Below are positions 17,540 to 24,989 of a DNA stretch of 64,000 nt, piece by piece. Source of the DNA: Actinoplanes xinjiangensis. GTDB lineage: Bacteria > Actinomycetota > Actinomycetes > Mycobacteriales > Micromonosporaceae. The stretch is from the NCBI RefSeq assembly GCF_003148685.1, contig NZ_QGGR01000013.1, positions 124,001 to 188,000 on the forward strand. The letters run 5' to 3'. The notes under the pieces were generated by a model that did no database searches, was not told the DNA's origin, and was given only the letters and a program-made list of their open reading frames with translations. The position numbers were made by a program, and so were the translations under genes. Numbering within the stretch: position 1 is the stretch's first letter; each line of letters opens with the position of its first letter.

Positions 17540-18823
17540 TCAAGCCCGGCGGTGACCGGCACCGCGGCGTGTCCGGGCACGCGCGGTGTCGGGCCGTTGC
17601 GGCATCTCACCGAGGACCTCGGCGAACAGTGCGTCGCGCAGTGCCACCTCGCGCGGGTCGTCCCACAGGTGGAAGCCGGTCCGGTTCATCGCGTAGGCGA
17701 ATCCGACACCGGTGTCCGGGTCGGCGAAGGCGAACGAGCCGCCCAGCCCCATCGTGCCGAACGCCGTACCCGAGGCGGAGCCGAACCGGAACGCCGGAAA
17801 CGGCTTCACATACCCCAGTGAGTACTGGGTCGGCAGCCGCAGGACCTGGTCGAGCAGACCGCGCGACGGTGTCTGCGCCGGGCTCTTCAGTTCGGCGAGC
17901 GTCCAGGGGCGCAGCCCCAGTCCGGTGCCACCGGTCGCGGCTTCGCCGTAGAGCCGGGCGATCGAGCGCACCTGCCCGATGCCGTTGACGGCGGGGATCT
18001 CGGCGGCCTGCACGTCGGGCCGGTTGATGTTGTCCGGGACGCCGAGCATCCGCGGATTCTGGAAGGCGCGGGCGCTCAGGCTCCGTGGGTTGGCGAACGC
18101 CACCGCGAAGGCCGGCGGCATCGCCGTGATGTGCAGCATCATCTCCCAGGTCCGGAAGCCGTGCATCCGGGCGATACGGCGACGATCGGTGCCCTCCGGC
18201 AGTCCGATGTGGAAGTCCAGACCGAGCGGTGCCGCCACCTCCTCGGCGAAGAACCGCCCGAGGTGGCGACCGTGCGGATCGATCCGGCTGACGAGTTCGC
18301 TCTCGTACCAGCCGAGGCTCGTGCCGTGATAGCCGTGGCGTTCCCCGGGCGTCCATGCCGGGCGCTGCTGCGCCAGCGCCGCGGCCAGAGCCGGCGAGCC
18401 GGTCAGGTCACGCAACTCCAGCGGGCGGTCGATCGCCGCCAGGCCCGCCTGGTGCGACAACAGCTGGCGTACGGTGACGTCGGCTTTGCCCGCGGCGGCG
18501 AACTCGGGCCAGTAGGCCGCCACCCGCTGGTCGTAGTCCAGTAGTCCCCGCGAGTGCAGCAGCGCGACCGCCGTCGACGACACGCCTTTGGTCGTCGAGA
18601 AGACCGGCACCATCGTGTCGCGTTCCCACGGCTCCCGTGTCAGACCGTCGCGATAGCCGCCCCACAGGTCGACCACCTTCCGGCCGTCGCGATAGACCGC
18701 GCAGGCGGCCCCGATCTCCCGTCCCCGCGCGAAGTTGCGCCGGAACGCGTCGGCCACCGGCCCGTAGCCCTCCGCCACCTCCCCGTGGACCATGGCGGAC
18801 GGCACATGCACTTTCAGAACCAC
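17540..18823 (-). CDS. serine beta-lactamase-fold hydrolase (class C/EstB-like)
   Basis: About 427 residues. The SxxK motif is in VFSTTKG; YHGTS takes the place of YxN; GLGGSFAFADP is near the C-terminal KTG-equivalent segment. There is no signal peptide, so a cytosolic esterase or peptidase is more likely than antibiotic resistance. I chose GTG 18823 because GGGGAGAAG lies five bases before it; that same sequence would be coding if ATG 18838 were used. It is divergent from the XRE regulator at 18952. Confidence 0.85.
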   Translation of the reverse strand: MVLKVHVPSAMVHGEVAEGYGPVADAFRRNFARGREIGAACAVYRDGRKVVDLWGGYRDGLTREPWERDTMVPVFSTTKGVSSTAVALLHSRGLLDYDQRVAAYWPEFAAAGKADVTVRQLLSHQAGLAAIDRPLELRDLTGSPALAAALAQQRPAWTPGERHGYHGTSLGWYESELVSRIDPHGRHLGRFFAEEVAAPLGLDFHIGLPEGTDRRRIARMHGFRTWEMMLHITAMPPAFAVAFANPRSLSARAFQNPRMLGVPDNINRPDVQAAEIPAVNGIGQVRSIARLYGEAATGGTGLGLRPWTLAELKSPAQTPSRGLLDQVLRLPTQYSLGYVKPFPAFRFGSASGTAFGTMGLGGSFAFADPDTGVGFAYAMNRTGFHLWDDPREVALRDALFAEVLGEMPQRPDTARARTRRGAGHRRA

Positions 18824-18939
18824 TCGGCTTCTCCCCATTTCTGCGAGACGTCGAACGGTGACATGGGCGACGCGGCCGGACCAGGGATCGACAGTCCCTG
18901 GTAGCGAGGTGCCGGCCCGGTGCGGCCCCCGGCGTGTTT

Positions 18940-18945
18940 TAAGAT
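18940..18945 (+). promoter_or_regulatory. candidate leaderless -10 (TAAGAT) of the XRE gene
   Basis: TAAGAT lies six bases before GTG 18952. No ribosome-binding site lies in between, so the gene could be translated from a leaderless mRNA. The -35 is not recognisable. Confidence 0.45.
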
Positions 18946-18951
18946 CACCTG

Positions 18952-19743
18952 GTGAAACGCGAGGAGCTGGCCGACTTCCTACGGAACCGCCGGGCCGCGC
19001 TCGCCCCCGTCGGCCGCACGAGCCGCCGGACCCGGGGACTGCGCCGGGAGGATGTCGCCGAGCGCGCCTACATCTCCATCGACTACTACACCCGGCTGGA
19101 ACAGCGGCGCGGGCCGCGGCCGTCACCCGAGGTGGTGTCGGCGCTCTCCCAGGCGCTGGAACTGACCACCGACGAACGTGACCACCTGTACCACCTGATC
19201 GGTCATCACCCGCCCCAGCAGGCGCTGGAATTCGACGACGTCGATCCCGGGCTGCGCCGGGTGCTGAACGCGCTCGACGGAAACCCGGCGATGATCATCT
19301 CGAATCTGGCCCACACCCTGCTGCAGAACCGGATGTGCCTGGCACTGTTCGGCGATCTGACGCGGTACACGGGACTGGCCCGGAGCGGGTACTACCGGTG
19401 GTTCATGATGCCGGAGGAGCGCGGCATCTATCCCGCTGACGTTCACGCCGCCCAGAGCGCGACCTTCGCCGCCAGCGTCCGGGCGGCGGCGGACCTCGAA
19501 CTCGACCCCGCCGAGGCCGAACACATGATCGCGACGCTGCGTGCGCGCAGTCCCGAGTTCCGGGAGCTGTGGGAGAACCATGAGGTCCGGCTCTGCCGCC
19601 AGGAGACCACCTCGCTGGTCCACCCGGCCGTGGGCCGGGTGGACTTCGACTGCGAGGTCGTCTTCAGCCATGACCGCCGGCAGCGGATGCTCGTCTTCAC
19701 CCCACGCGGCGGCACGGATCTGCGGCCCCTGCTCACGGCATGA
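18952..19743 (+). CDS. XRE regulator with MmyB-like ligand domain
   Basis: 263 residues. The N-terminal HTH has RTRGLRREDVAERAYISIDYYTRLEQ, and the rest is the MmyB-like PAS fold (EFRELWENHEV then HPAVGRVDF and VFTPRGG), the common partner in actinobacterial regulators that bind a fatty-acyl or small ligand. It is divergent from the beta-lactamase-fold gene, which is its likely target. Confidence 0.9.
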   Translation: MKREELADFLRNRRAALAPVGRTSRRTRGLRREDVAERAYISIDYYTRLEQRRGPRPSPEVVSALSQALELTTDERDHLYHLIGHHPPQQALEFDDVDPGLRRVLNALDGNPAMIISNLAHTLLQNRMCLALFGDLTRYTGLARSGYYRWFMMPEERGIYPADVHAAQSATFAASVRAAADLELDPAEAEHMIATLRARSPEFRELWENHEVRLCRQETTSLVHPAVGRVDFDCEVVFSHDRRQRMLVFTPRGGTDLRPLLTA

Positions 19744-19763
19744 TCACCGGCCCGTGGTTCTGC

Positions 19764-19769
19764 TAGCGT
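19764..19769 (+). promoter_or_regulatory. candidate leaderless -10 (TAGCGT) of the GNAT gene
   Basis: TAGCGT ends six bases before ATG 19776. A short GCGGGG follows it, which could also act as a weak ribosome-binding site, so leaderless initiation is suggested rather than shown. Confidence 0.4.
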
Positions 19770-19775
19770 GCGGGG

Positions 19776-20312
19776 ATGCCGGATCTCGGATCGGTGAGCT
19801 GGCCGCCTGAACCGATCAGGACCGAGAGGCTGGTGCTTCGTGCGGCCAGGGCCCGGGACCGGCCGGCGTTCATCGAGCTGCTCGCCTCGCCCGAGGTGCA
19901 TGCCCACCTCGGCGGTCCGCGCCCGCGCGACGTCCTCGAGCGCGAACTGCCCGAGGTGCCCGGGCGGTGGCCGGGGAGCTTCGTCGTCGACCTCGACGGG
20001 ACGATGATCGGCCAGGTCCTGCTCAGGAGACCGGCCGGGGACCGGCTGGCCGCGGTGGGAAAGGTCGATCTCGGTTACCTGTTCCTGCCGGAGGTGTGGG
20101 GACTCGGGTACGCCGCCGAGGCGTGTACGGCGGCACTCGGTTGGCTCGACCGGGTCCTTCCCGGCGAGCCGGTGGTGCTCGCCACCCAGACCGCCAACGC
20201 CGGCTCGATGCGCCTCGCCGCGAAACTGGGGTTCACCGAGGTGGAACGGTTCCATGCCTGGGACGCCGAGCAGTGGCTCGGCATGCGCTCGCCGGTCACG
20301 CCGTCCCGGTGA
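19776..20312 (+). CDS. GNAT family N-acetyltransferase (RimJ/RimL type)
   Basis: 178 residues with the order typical of RimJ/RimL-like enzymes: IRTERLVLRAARARD start, GYLFLPEVWGLGYAAEA as acetyl-CoA pyrophosphate loop, and NAGSMRLAAKLGFTEVERF near the end. The substrate could be a ribosomal protein N-terminus or a small amine. It lies 32 bases after the XRE gene. Confidence 0.88.
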   Translation: MPDLGSVSWPPEPIRTERLVLRAARARDRPAFIELLASPEVHAHLGGPRPRDVLERELPEVPGRWPGSFVVDLDGTMIGQVLLRRPAGDRLAAVGKVDLGYLFLPEVWGLGYAAEACTAALGWLDRVLPGEPVVLATQTANAGSMRLAAKLGFTEVERFHAWDAEQWLGMRSPVTPSR

Positions 20313-20359
20313 GCCGCCGGAGATCGACGGCCCCCACCCGCCGACTCACTCTCTACCGC

Positions 20360-20386
20360 AGAGTACTCTCCATTGCAGCGACAATG
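20360..20386. promoter_or_regulatory. two inverted repeats upstream of the membrane protein/regulator pair
   Basis: AGAGTACTCT (20360-20369) is a perfect 10-bp palindrome. CATTG-CAGCGA-CAATG (20371-20386) is a second inverted repeat and contains GACAAT, a possible -10. They lie just before GAGGAGG and ATG 20401. They are good candidates for autoregulation by the winged-helix protein at 21011. Confidence 0.45.
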
Positions 20387-20400
20387 AGGAGGCAGCAGCC

Positions 20401-21009
20401 ATGAACGGTGCCACCGGCATCACCGACATCCACGCCGAAGTGCGGGCCCTGCGTGCCCGGGTGCGCGCCGACCGCCGGACGGTCAGCCTGCCGCTGCTGG
20501 TGTTCGGCATCCTGACGCTTGTCGACAGCGCGCTGCTGGCGGTCATCGCCACGATGCCGGAGTCGGGCGGCGCCAAGCTCACCCTGCTGCTGTACTGGCC
20601 GGTCGCCGGGGCGGCCGGGCTGATCGTGCTGCGTGACCACGCCCGGCGACTGGCCGCACGAGCCGGCGTGGGCGGCGGCCCCCGATCGTACGAAGTGGTC
20701 ACCGTCGGTTTTGTGGTCAGCCTTCCCGTCCTGGCACTGTTGTTCGTCCCGGTGTTCTTCGTCGGCGGCTATTGGGCCACGCTGGCCTGGCCGGCCGCGA
20801 TCCTGACCGCGATCGCTCTGCGCCAGCGCGGCAACGTCGTGTACGGCGTCGCCGTCGCCCTGGCCCTGGCCGGACTGGTGCAGGGTCTGCTGGCCGCCAC
20901 ACCGCGCGGATCGGCCGAGAGCTGGACCGCGATCGGTCTGCAGGTCGCGGCCGGTGTCGCGTTGATCCTCGGTGGCCGGATGGCCGACCGTCGCGCCCGG
21001 GCCGTGTGA
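20401..21009 (+). CDS. integral membrane protein, about five to six TM segments
   Basis: 202 residues. A short charged N-terminus (EVRALRARVRADRR) precedes hydrophobic stretches near residues 28-52, 60-78, 98-120, 122-140, 145-163 and 175-192. The ATG has GAGGAGG eight bases upstream. The family is not recognised beyond actinobacterial membrane proteins that pair with an HTH_34-type winged-helix regulator, which is what follows one base later. Confidence 0.82.
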   Translation: MNGATGITDIHAEVRALRARVRADRRTVSLPLLVFGILTLVDSALLAVIATMPESGGAKLTLLLYWPVAGAAGLIVLRDHARRLAARAGVGGGPRSYEVVTVGFVVSLPVLALLFVPVFFVGGYWATLAWPAAILTAIALRQRGNVVYGVAVALALAGLVQGLLAATPRGSAESWTAIGLQVAAGVALILGGRMADRRARAV

Positions 21010-21010
21010 C

Positions 21011-21367
21011 GTGCCCGGCGGGGACCCCGATGCCCGGGCGCCGCATCCGGCGCTGGGCCTCAACGAGGCCGTGCACCAGAAGACCCGGCTGGCCTTGCTG
21101 ACGCTGCTCGACGAAGCCGGCCGGGCCGACTTCGCCTACCTCAAGCGCACGCTCGACCTCACCGACGGCAACCTCGGCCGCCACATCGACGTTCTCACCA
21201 CGCAGGGGCTCGTCGAGACGGCGAAGGAGTTCATCGGCCGCCGCCCGCGAACCTGGGTCACCATCACCCGGCTCGGCGAACAGGCGCTGGCCGCCGAGAT
21301 GGACGTGCTGGCGGCCCTGGTGAACCGCTTCCGGACGAACGGTACGACCACACGCGACGGGTCCTGA
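21011..21367 (+). CDS. winged-helix transcriptional regulator (HTH_34/MarR-like)
   Basis: About 118 residues from GTG 21011, one base after the stop of the membrane protein. The fold is a single winged helix: RLALLTLLDEAGRADFAYLKRTLDLTDGNLGRHI, then LVETAKEFIGRRPRTWVTITRLGEQAL as wing. It resembles the ArsR/PadR-like family PF13601. It should regulate its own operon. Confidence 0.85.
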   Translation: MPGGDPDARAPHPALGLNEAVHQKTRLALLTLLDEAGRADFAYLKRTLDLTDGNLGRHIDVLTTQGLVETAKEFIGRRPRTWVTITRLGEQALAAEMDVLAALVNRFRTNGTTTRDGS

Positions 21368-21416
21368 TCGGCACCGCCGTGCCGGACGCCCGCACCATCC
21401 GGTCGCGGCGGGGTGG

Positions 21417-22097
21417 TCATGCGCCCCGGCTGTCCGGGACGACCAGCCGGAATCCGATGCCGCGCCGGTTCTCGATCCAGTGCGGGTCGCCGAGTTTGCG
21501 GCGCAGCGTGGCCACGTGGAAGTCGAGGGTCTTGCCGCGGCCGAAGAAGTTCGGCTCCCAGACCGTCTCCAGGATCCGGCGCCGGTCCACGACCGCGCCG
21601 GGATCGGCCGCGAGCAGGGCGAGCAGGTGGTATTCCTTCGGGGTCAGGGCGAGGGGTTCGCCGTGCAGGTGCGCCTGCCGGGTGCGGTCGTCGATGGTCA
21701 GCGGGCCGAGCCGATGCGCTGCCGAGGTGTCGGTTGTGGGCTCGGCGGGGCGGGTGCGCCGGCCGATGGCGCGCATCCGGGCCACCAGTTCCCGGGTGCT
21801 GAACGGCTTGGGCATGTAGTCGTCGGCGCCGATCTCGAGGCCGAGGACACGGTCGGTCTCGTCGCCGCGGGCGGTCAGCATGATGATCGGGACGTCGCTG
21901 GTCTGCCGGATCCGGCGGCACACGTCGATGCCGTCGATGTCGGGCAGGCCCAGGTCCAGCAGCACGAAGTCGCCGGGCGGCGCGTCGAGGGCGGCCCTGC
22001 CGGTGACCACCCGGTGGGTGCTGATGCCGTAGCGGGCCAGGCCCTCGGCGAGCGGCTCGGCGATCGACTCGTCGTCCTCGACCAGCAGCACCCGCAT
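21417..22097 (-). CDS. OmpR/PhoB family response regulator
   Basis: 226 residues: receiver (VEDDES, D48 in LLDLGLPDIDG, MLTARG, PKPFS) and a C-terminal winged helix (LTPKEYHLLALLAADPG, then VATLRRKLGD). It is divergent from the histidine kinase at 22190, with 92 bases between, and is its obvious partner. A PepSY protein sits beyond the kinase. Confidence 0.95.
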   Translation of the reverse strand: MRVLLVEDDESIAEPLAEGLARYGISTHRVVTGRAALDAPPGDFVLLDLGLPDIDGIDVCRRIRQTSDVPIIMLTARGDETDRVLGLEIGADDYMPKPFSTRELVARMRAIGRRTRPAEPTTDTSAAHRLGPLTIDDRTRQAHLHGEPLALTPKEYHLLALLAADPGAVVDRRRILETVWEPNFFGRGKTLDFHVATLRRKLGDPHWIENRRGIGFRLVVPDSRGA

Positions 22098-22189
22098 GAA
22101 ACCTCCCTGAGCAGCGCGATCCCCGTCGGGAGGGGATACGCGCCCGGCCGTCGGATGGTTGAACCCGGCCGGCGGCGCCGACCGTACCG

Positions 22190-23527
22190 ATGCCTGTGAT
22201 CCGCCGTCTGCTGTTGACCTATCTGTCGCTGACCCTGGTCGTCCTGGTCGGGCTGGCGCTGCCGTTCGGTTACGTCTACCAGCGTGGGGAACAGCAGCAT
22301 GCGCTCGCCCAGCTGGAACACGACGCGGAGACGCTCGCCGCGTTCATCGACACCGCTCTGCCGGTGAACCACGACAACCGGATCGAGTCGCTGGTCCGCG
22401 ATGCCGCCGGCCGGTGGGACGCGCAGATCGACCTGGTCGACGGGGCCGGCCGCACGGTGGTCAGTACCCGCCCCGACGGCGCCACCGCACCGCGACTGCA
22501 CCGGGTGCTGACCGCTGACACCCCGGTGTTCGGTGAGTTCGGCGAGCGGACGATGTCGGTGGCCGTACCGATCCATCCGGGCCGGCCGTCGCAGGGTGCC
22601 ATGCAGGTGAGCGTGCCGAACGGGCCGCTGACCGACCGGATCCACCAGTTCCGGCTCGTGCTGGCCGGAGTCGGGGTCGCGGTGCTGATCTGCGGCACGC
22701 TGATCGCGCTGGCACTGGCCCGGTGGATCGGCCGGCCGGTGCGGGAACTGGAACGTGCGACCCGCCATCTCGCCGACGGCGCCGCCTCTCCCGCGTCGAC
22801 CACGACGGGGCCGCCGGAGCTGCGCCGCCTGGCGGCGACCTTCAACACCACGGCGGTACGCCTGCAGAATCTGATCGCCGCGCAGCGTTCCTTCGTGGGG
22901 CATGCCTCGCACCAGCTCAAGACACCGCTGACGGCGTTGCGGCTGCGCCTGGAGAACCTGGAGTTCGACGTCGCCGCCGGTGGTGAGGCGAATCTGCGGG
23001 CCGCCGTCCTGGAGACCGACCGGCTCGCGACCCTGGTCGACACGTTGCTGGCGATGACCCGTAACGAACATGGCGGCGTGCCACCGGAACCGGTCGTGCT
23101 CAGCGGCGCCGTCGCGGCCCGCGCGGCGGTCTGGGAGCCGGTGGCCGCCGACCGTGGTGTCACCCTGTCCCTCCGCGGGCCGCAACAGGTGTCGGCTCAG
23201 GTGGTGCCCGGGGCTCTGGAACAGATTCTCGACAACCTGATCGCGAACGCCCTGGACGTGGCACCGGCCGGCAGCACGGTCGCGGTCACCTGGCAGGCCG
23301 ATGGCACGACGGCTGAGCTGCACGTCGCCGACAACGGGCCGGGTCTGGCCGACGGGGACCGGGTGCGGGCGCTCCAGCCGTTCTGGCGTGCGCCCGGTGC
23401 CCGTAAGGGCGGCACCGGGCTGGGCCTGGCTCTGGTCGAGCAGCTGGCGGTGGCCAGTGGTGGCCGCGTCCGGCTGGACGCGGCCGCCCCCGCCGGCATC
23501 GACGCGGTCGTCGTTCTGCCGGTCTGA
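22190..23527 (+). CDS. transmembrane sensor histidine kinase (HAMP-HisKA-HATPase)
   Basis: 445 residues. TM helices at about 8-28 and 152-178 flank an extracytoplasmic loop of about 120 residues. HAMP follows, then HisKA with SHQLKTPLTALR (H241) and HATPase with DNLIANALD, DNGPGLADGD and GGTGLGLALV. It should phosphorylate the divergently encoded OmpR-type regulator. The nearby PepSY protein is a common companion of QseC/CpxA-like kinases and may modulate the sensor. Confidence 0.95.
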   Translation: MPVIRRLLLTYLSLTLVVLVGLALPFGYVYQRGEQQHALAQLEHDAETLAAFIDTALPVNHDNRIESLVRDAAGRWDAQIDLVDGAGRTVVSTRPDGATAPRLHRVLTADTPVFGEFGERTMSVAVPIHPGRPSQGAMQVSVPNGPLTDRIHQFRLVLAGVGVAVLICGTLIALALARWIGRPVRELERATRHLADGAASPASTTTGPPELRRLAATFNTTAVRLQNLIAAQRSFVGHASHQLKTPLTALRLRLENLEFDVAAGGEANLRAAVLETDRLATLVDTLLAMTRNEHGGVPPEPVVLSGAVAARAAVWEPVAADRGVTLSLRGPQQVSAQVVPGALEQILDNLIANALDVAPAGSTVAVTWQADGTTAELHVADNGPGLADGDRVRALQPFWRAPGARKGGTGLGLALVEQLAVASGGRVRLDAAAPAGIDAVVVLPV

Positions 23528-23555
23528 CGGTGAGGTGGTCCGCGGTGCCGGGCGG

Positions 23556-23912
23556 TCAGTCGTCGTCTCCGCCCTGCCGGATCGACCCGTCGACGGCGTC
23601 CACGTCGACTTCACGTTCGTCGCCGTCGAGGGAGAACTTCATCTCCCAGATCGGGCCGCCGTCGCGTTCGTCGAGTTCCGCCTCCAGGACACGGGCGCCG
23701 GGGAACCGTTGGACGACGATCGTGCCGGCCCGGACGGCGTTGACCGGGCGTGGCCCGAACCTCGCGTCCAGTTCCGGATCGATCTCGATCTCGAAACCGG
23801 CCGAGGCGCGGGCGTCGTCCCGGGAGTCCTTCGCCGTGGCCAGGGCGGTACCCGCCACCAGGGGCAGTCCGACCCCGGCGACACCGACTGCCACGAGCAG
23901 GATCCTGCGCAT
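23556..23912 (-). CDS. exported PepSY domain protein
   Basis: 118 residues with a signal peptide (ILLVAVGVAGVGLPLVAGTALA) and one PepSY-like repeat: AVRAGTIVVQRFPGARVLEAELDE-type helix/strand and IWEMKFSLDGDEREVDVDAVDGSI. PepSY proteins act as inhibitors or signal modulators outside the membrane. It is convergent with the histidine kinase (28 bp between). Confidence 0.85.
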   Translation of the reverse strand: MRRILLVAVGVAGVGLPLVAGTALATAKDSRDDARASAGFEIEIDPELDARFGPRPVNAVRAGTIVVQRFPGARVLEAELDERDGGPIWEMKFSLDGDEREVDVDAVDGSIRQGGDDD

Positions 23913-24071
23913 GCGAACCTCCGACCGACGAGAGTGCTGCCCGCCTGTGCGGGCCCTGACATCGGGCAGTACGGCGGGTGGCGCTGTGACGCTCGGTACC
24001 GGGCCGGATCCTGTCCGGGACCTGTCTCATTCCTGGCACAAGCGGCCGGCGTCCCGGTGACGCCGGCCGGC

Positions 24072-24176
24072 TCAGTGCCGGAAGTTGCCGACCAGGGTGG
24101 TCAGGTCGGCAGCCAGGCGGGTGAGGTCGGCGGTGACGGCTGAGGTGGCAGTCGCGACTATGGTCCTCGAATCGTT
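24072..24176 (-). pseudogene. remnant of a methyl-accepting chemotaxis protein C-terminus
   Basis: A 34-residue frame ends in ATSAVTADLTRLAADLTTLV and then GNFRH plus stop. That matches the terminal helix of actinobacterial chemoreceptors (a repeated LxxLAxxLxxLV segment before a short basic tail). It is closed upstream by TGA at 24177-24179 and no start codon or receptor domain precedes it. It may mark a deletion scar. An orphan CheW lies at 62390, far away. Confidence 0.45.
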
Positions 24177-24188
24177 TCAAACAGGACC
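24162..24188. other. 6-bp inverted repeat (GGTCCT/AGGACC), 15-nt loop
   Basis: GGTCCT (24162-24167) pairs with AGGACC (24183-24188). It sits between the chemoreceptor remnant and the strong terminator-like hairpin, so the pair could form a small structured RNA. It is too short for any known RNA family to be named. Confidence 0.3.
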
Positions 24189-24191
24189 GGT

Positions 24192-24229
24192 CAGCATCCC
24201 GGCTGAGCCAGCCGGGATGCTGCTTTTGT
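24192..24229 (+). terminator. strong intrinsic terminator-like hairpin
   Basis: A 13-bp perfect stem (CAGCATCCCGGCT, 24192-24204, with 24210-24222) closes a 5-nt loop GAGCC and is followed by CTTTTGTC. This is the best factor-independent terminator of the window. No plus-strand gene precedes it for about 660 bases, so it may end an unannotated transcript. On the minus strand it would lie just upstream of the chemoreceptor remnant. Confidence 0.7.
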
Positions 24230-24329
24230 CGATTCTGTTCGGCACCGCCGTCCGGCGGCTGAGCCGCATCCGCCGTCGCCCGTGGTCGATGCGATGCCCG
24301 TCACAGGAGGCCGACCTGCGCCGGGCGTG

Positions 24330-24989
24330 TCAGGGCCGGTGCTGAGCCCACTTCGTGCACTCCGCGCCGTACTGCGCCTCGCGGTCGACGGCGTTGTCGA
24401 TCAGGCTGTCGGTGAGCCAGTGGCGTTCGCCGTCGCCGGTCTGCTCATACTTGAGCAGGTACGACTCGAGGTTCGCCCGGTCCTGGGGGACGGCGGACAC
24501 GCCGGCGTCACGCCAGTGGCCCCGGTCGGTGCAGAAGGTCACCCGTGCCTGGTCCGGGCCGGTCTTCTCGACGCCCATGGTCTTCACCCAGAGCGGGCCG
24601 CTCGACGGCTCCTCGTTGTCGGTGACGTCGGCGAACGGGGCCAGGGACTGCTGGTAGAACCGGTCGGTGAACAGGAACCGGCCGACCGGGACGATCGCGG
24701 TCCAGTCGGTCGCACTGCCCTGCCAGTACCAGAACGCCAGGCTCCGCCGGGCGGCGAGAACCTCGCCGGAGTCCGGTGTCGAAGACTTCTCCCAGGTGAT
24801 CGGCGCGTTCGGGGGCCCGTCGATCGGCAGTCGCCGGTACGCCTCCTCGAACGTCATCGACGACGGGGCCGCACCGCTCGCCGCGCCGGACGGCGTCGTA
24901 TCCACCTTCGGGGGCTCGTCGGGACCGGTGCAACCCGCCGTGGCCAGGGCCACCGTCACGGCGACCACCGCCGCAGCGCGCATCCTCAC
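24330..24989 (-). CDS. lipoprotein of unknown function, third gene of the WXG-like operon
   Basis: About 219 residues with a lipoprotein signal (RAAAVVAVTVALATAGC, cysteine at the lipobox) and a low-complexity Pro/Thr/Ser/Ala spacer before a globular part rich in aromatics (LAFWYWQGSATDW). No family is recognised. GTG 24989 overlaps the TGA of the large upstream gene (GTGA) and has GGGGAG before it; ATG 24983 is the alternative. The overlap argues for obligate co-translation with the large protein. It probably sits at the outer face of the membrane. Confidence 0.78.
   Translation of the reverse strand: MRMRAAAVVAVTVALATAGCTGPDEPPKVDTTPSGAASGAAPSSMTFEEAYRRLPIDGPPNAPITWEKSSTPDSGEVLAARRSLAFWYWQGSATDWTAIVPVGRFLFTDRFYQQSLAPFADVTDNEEPSSGPLWVKTMGVEKTGPDQARVTFCTDRGHWRDAGVSAVPQDRANLESYLLKYEQTGDGERHWLTDSLIDNAVDREAQYGAECTKWAQHRP

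Noticed and set aside
24162..24222. tRNA or tmRNA-like gene
   Set aside because: TCGAATC resembles a T-loop by chance, but there is no acceptor stem, D-arm or anticodon arm in the right geometry.
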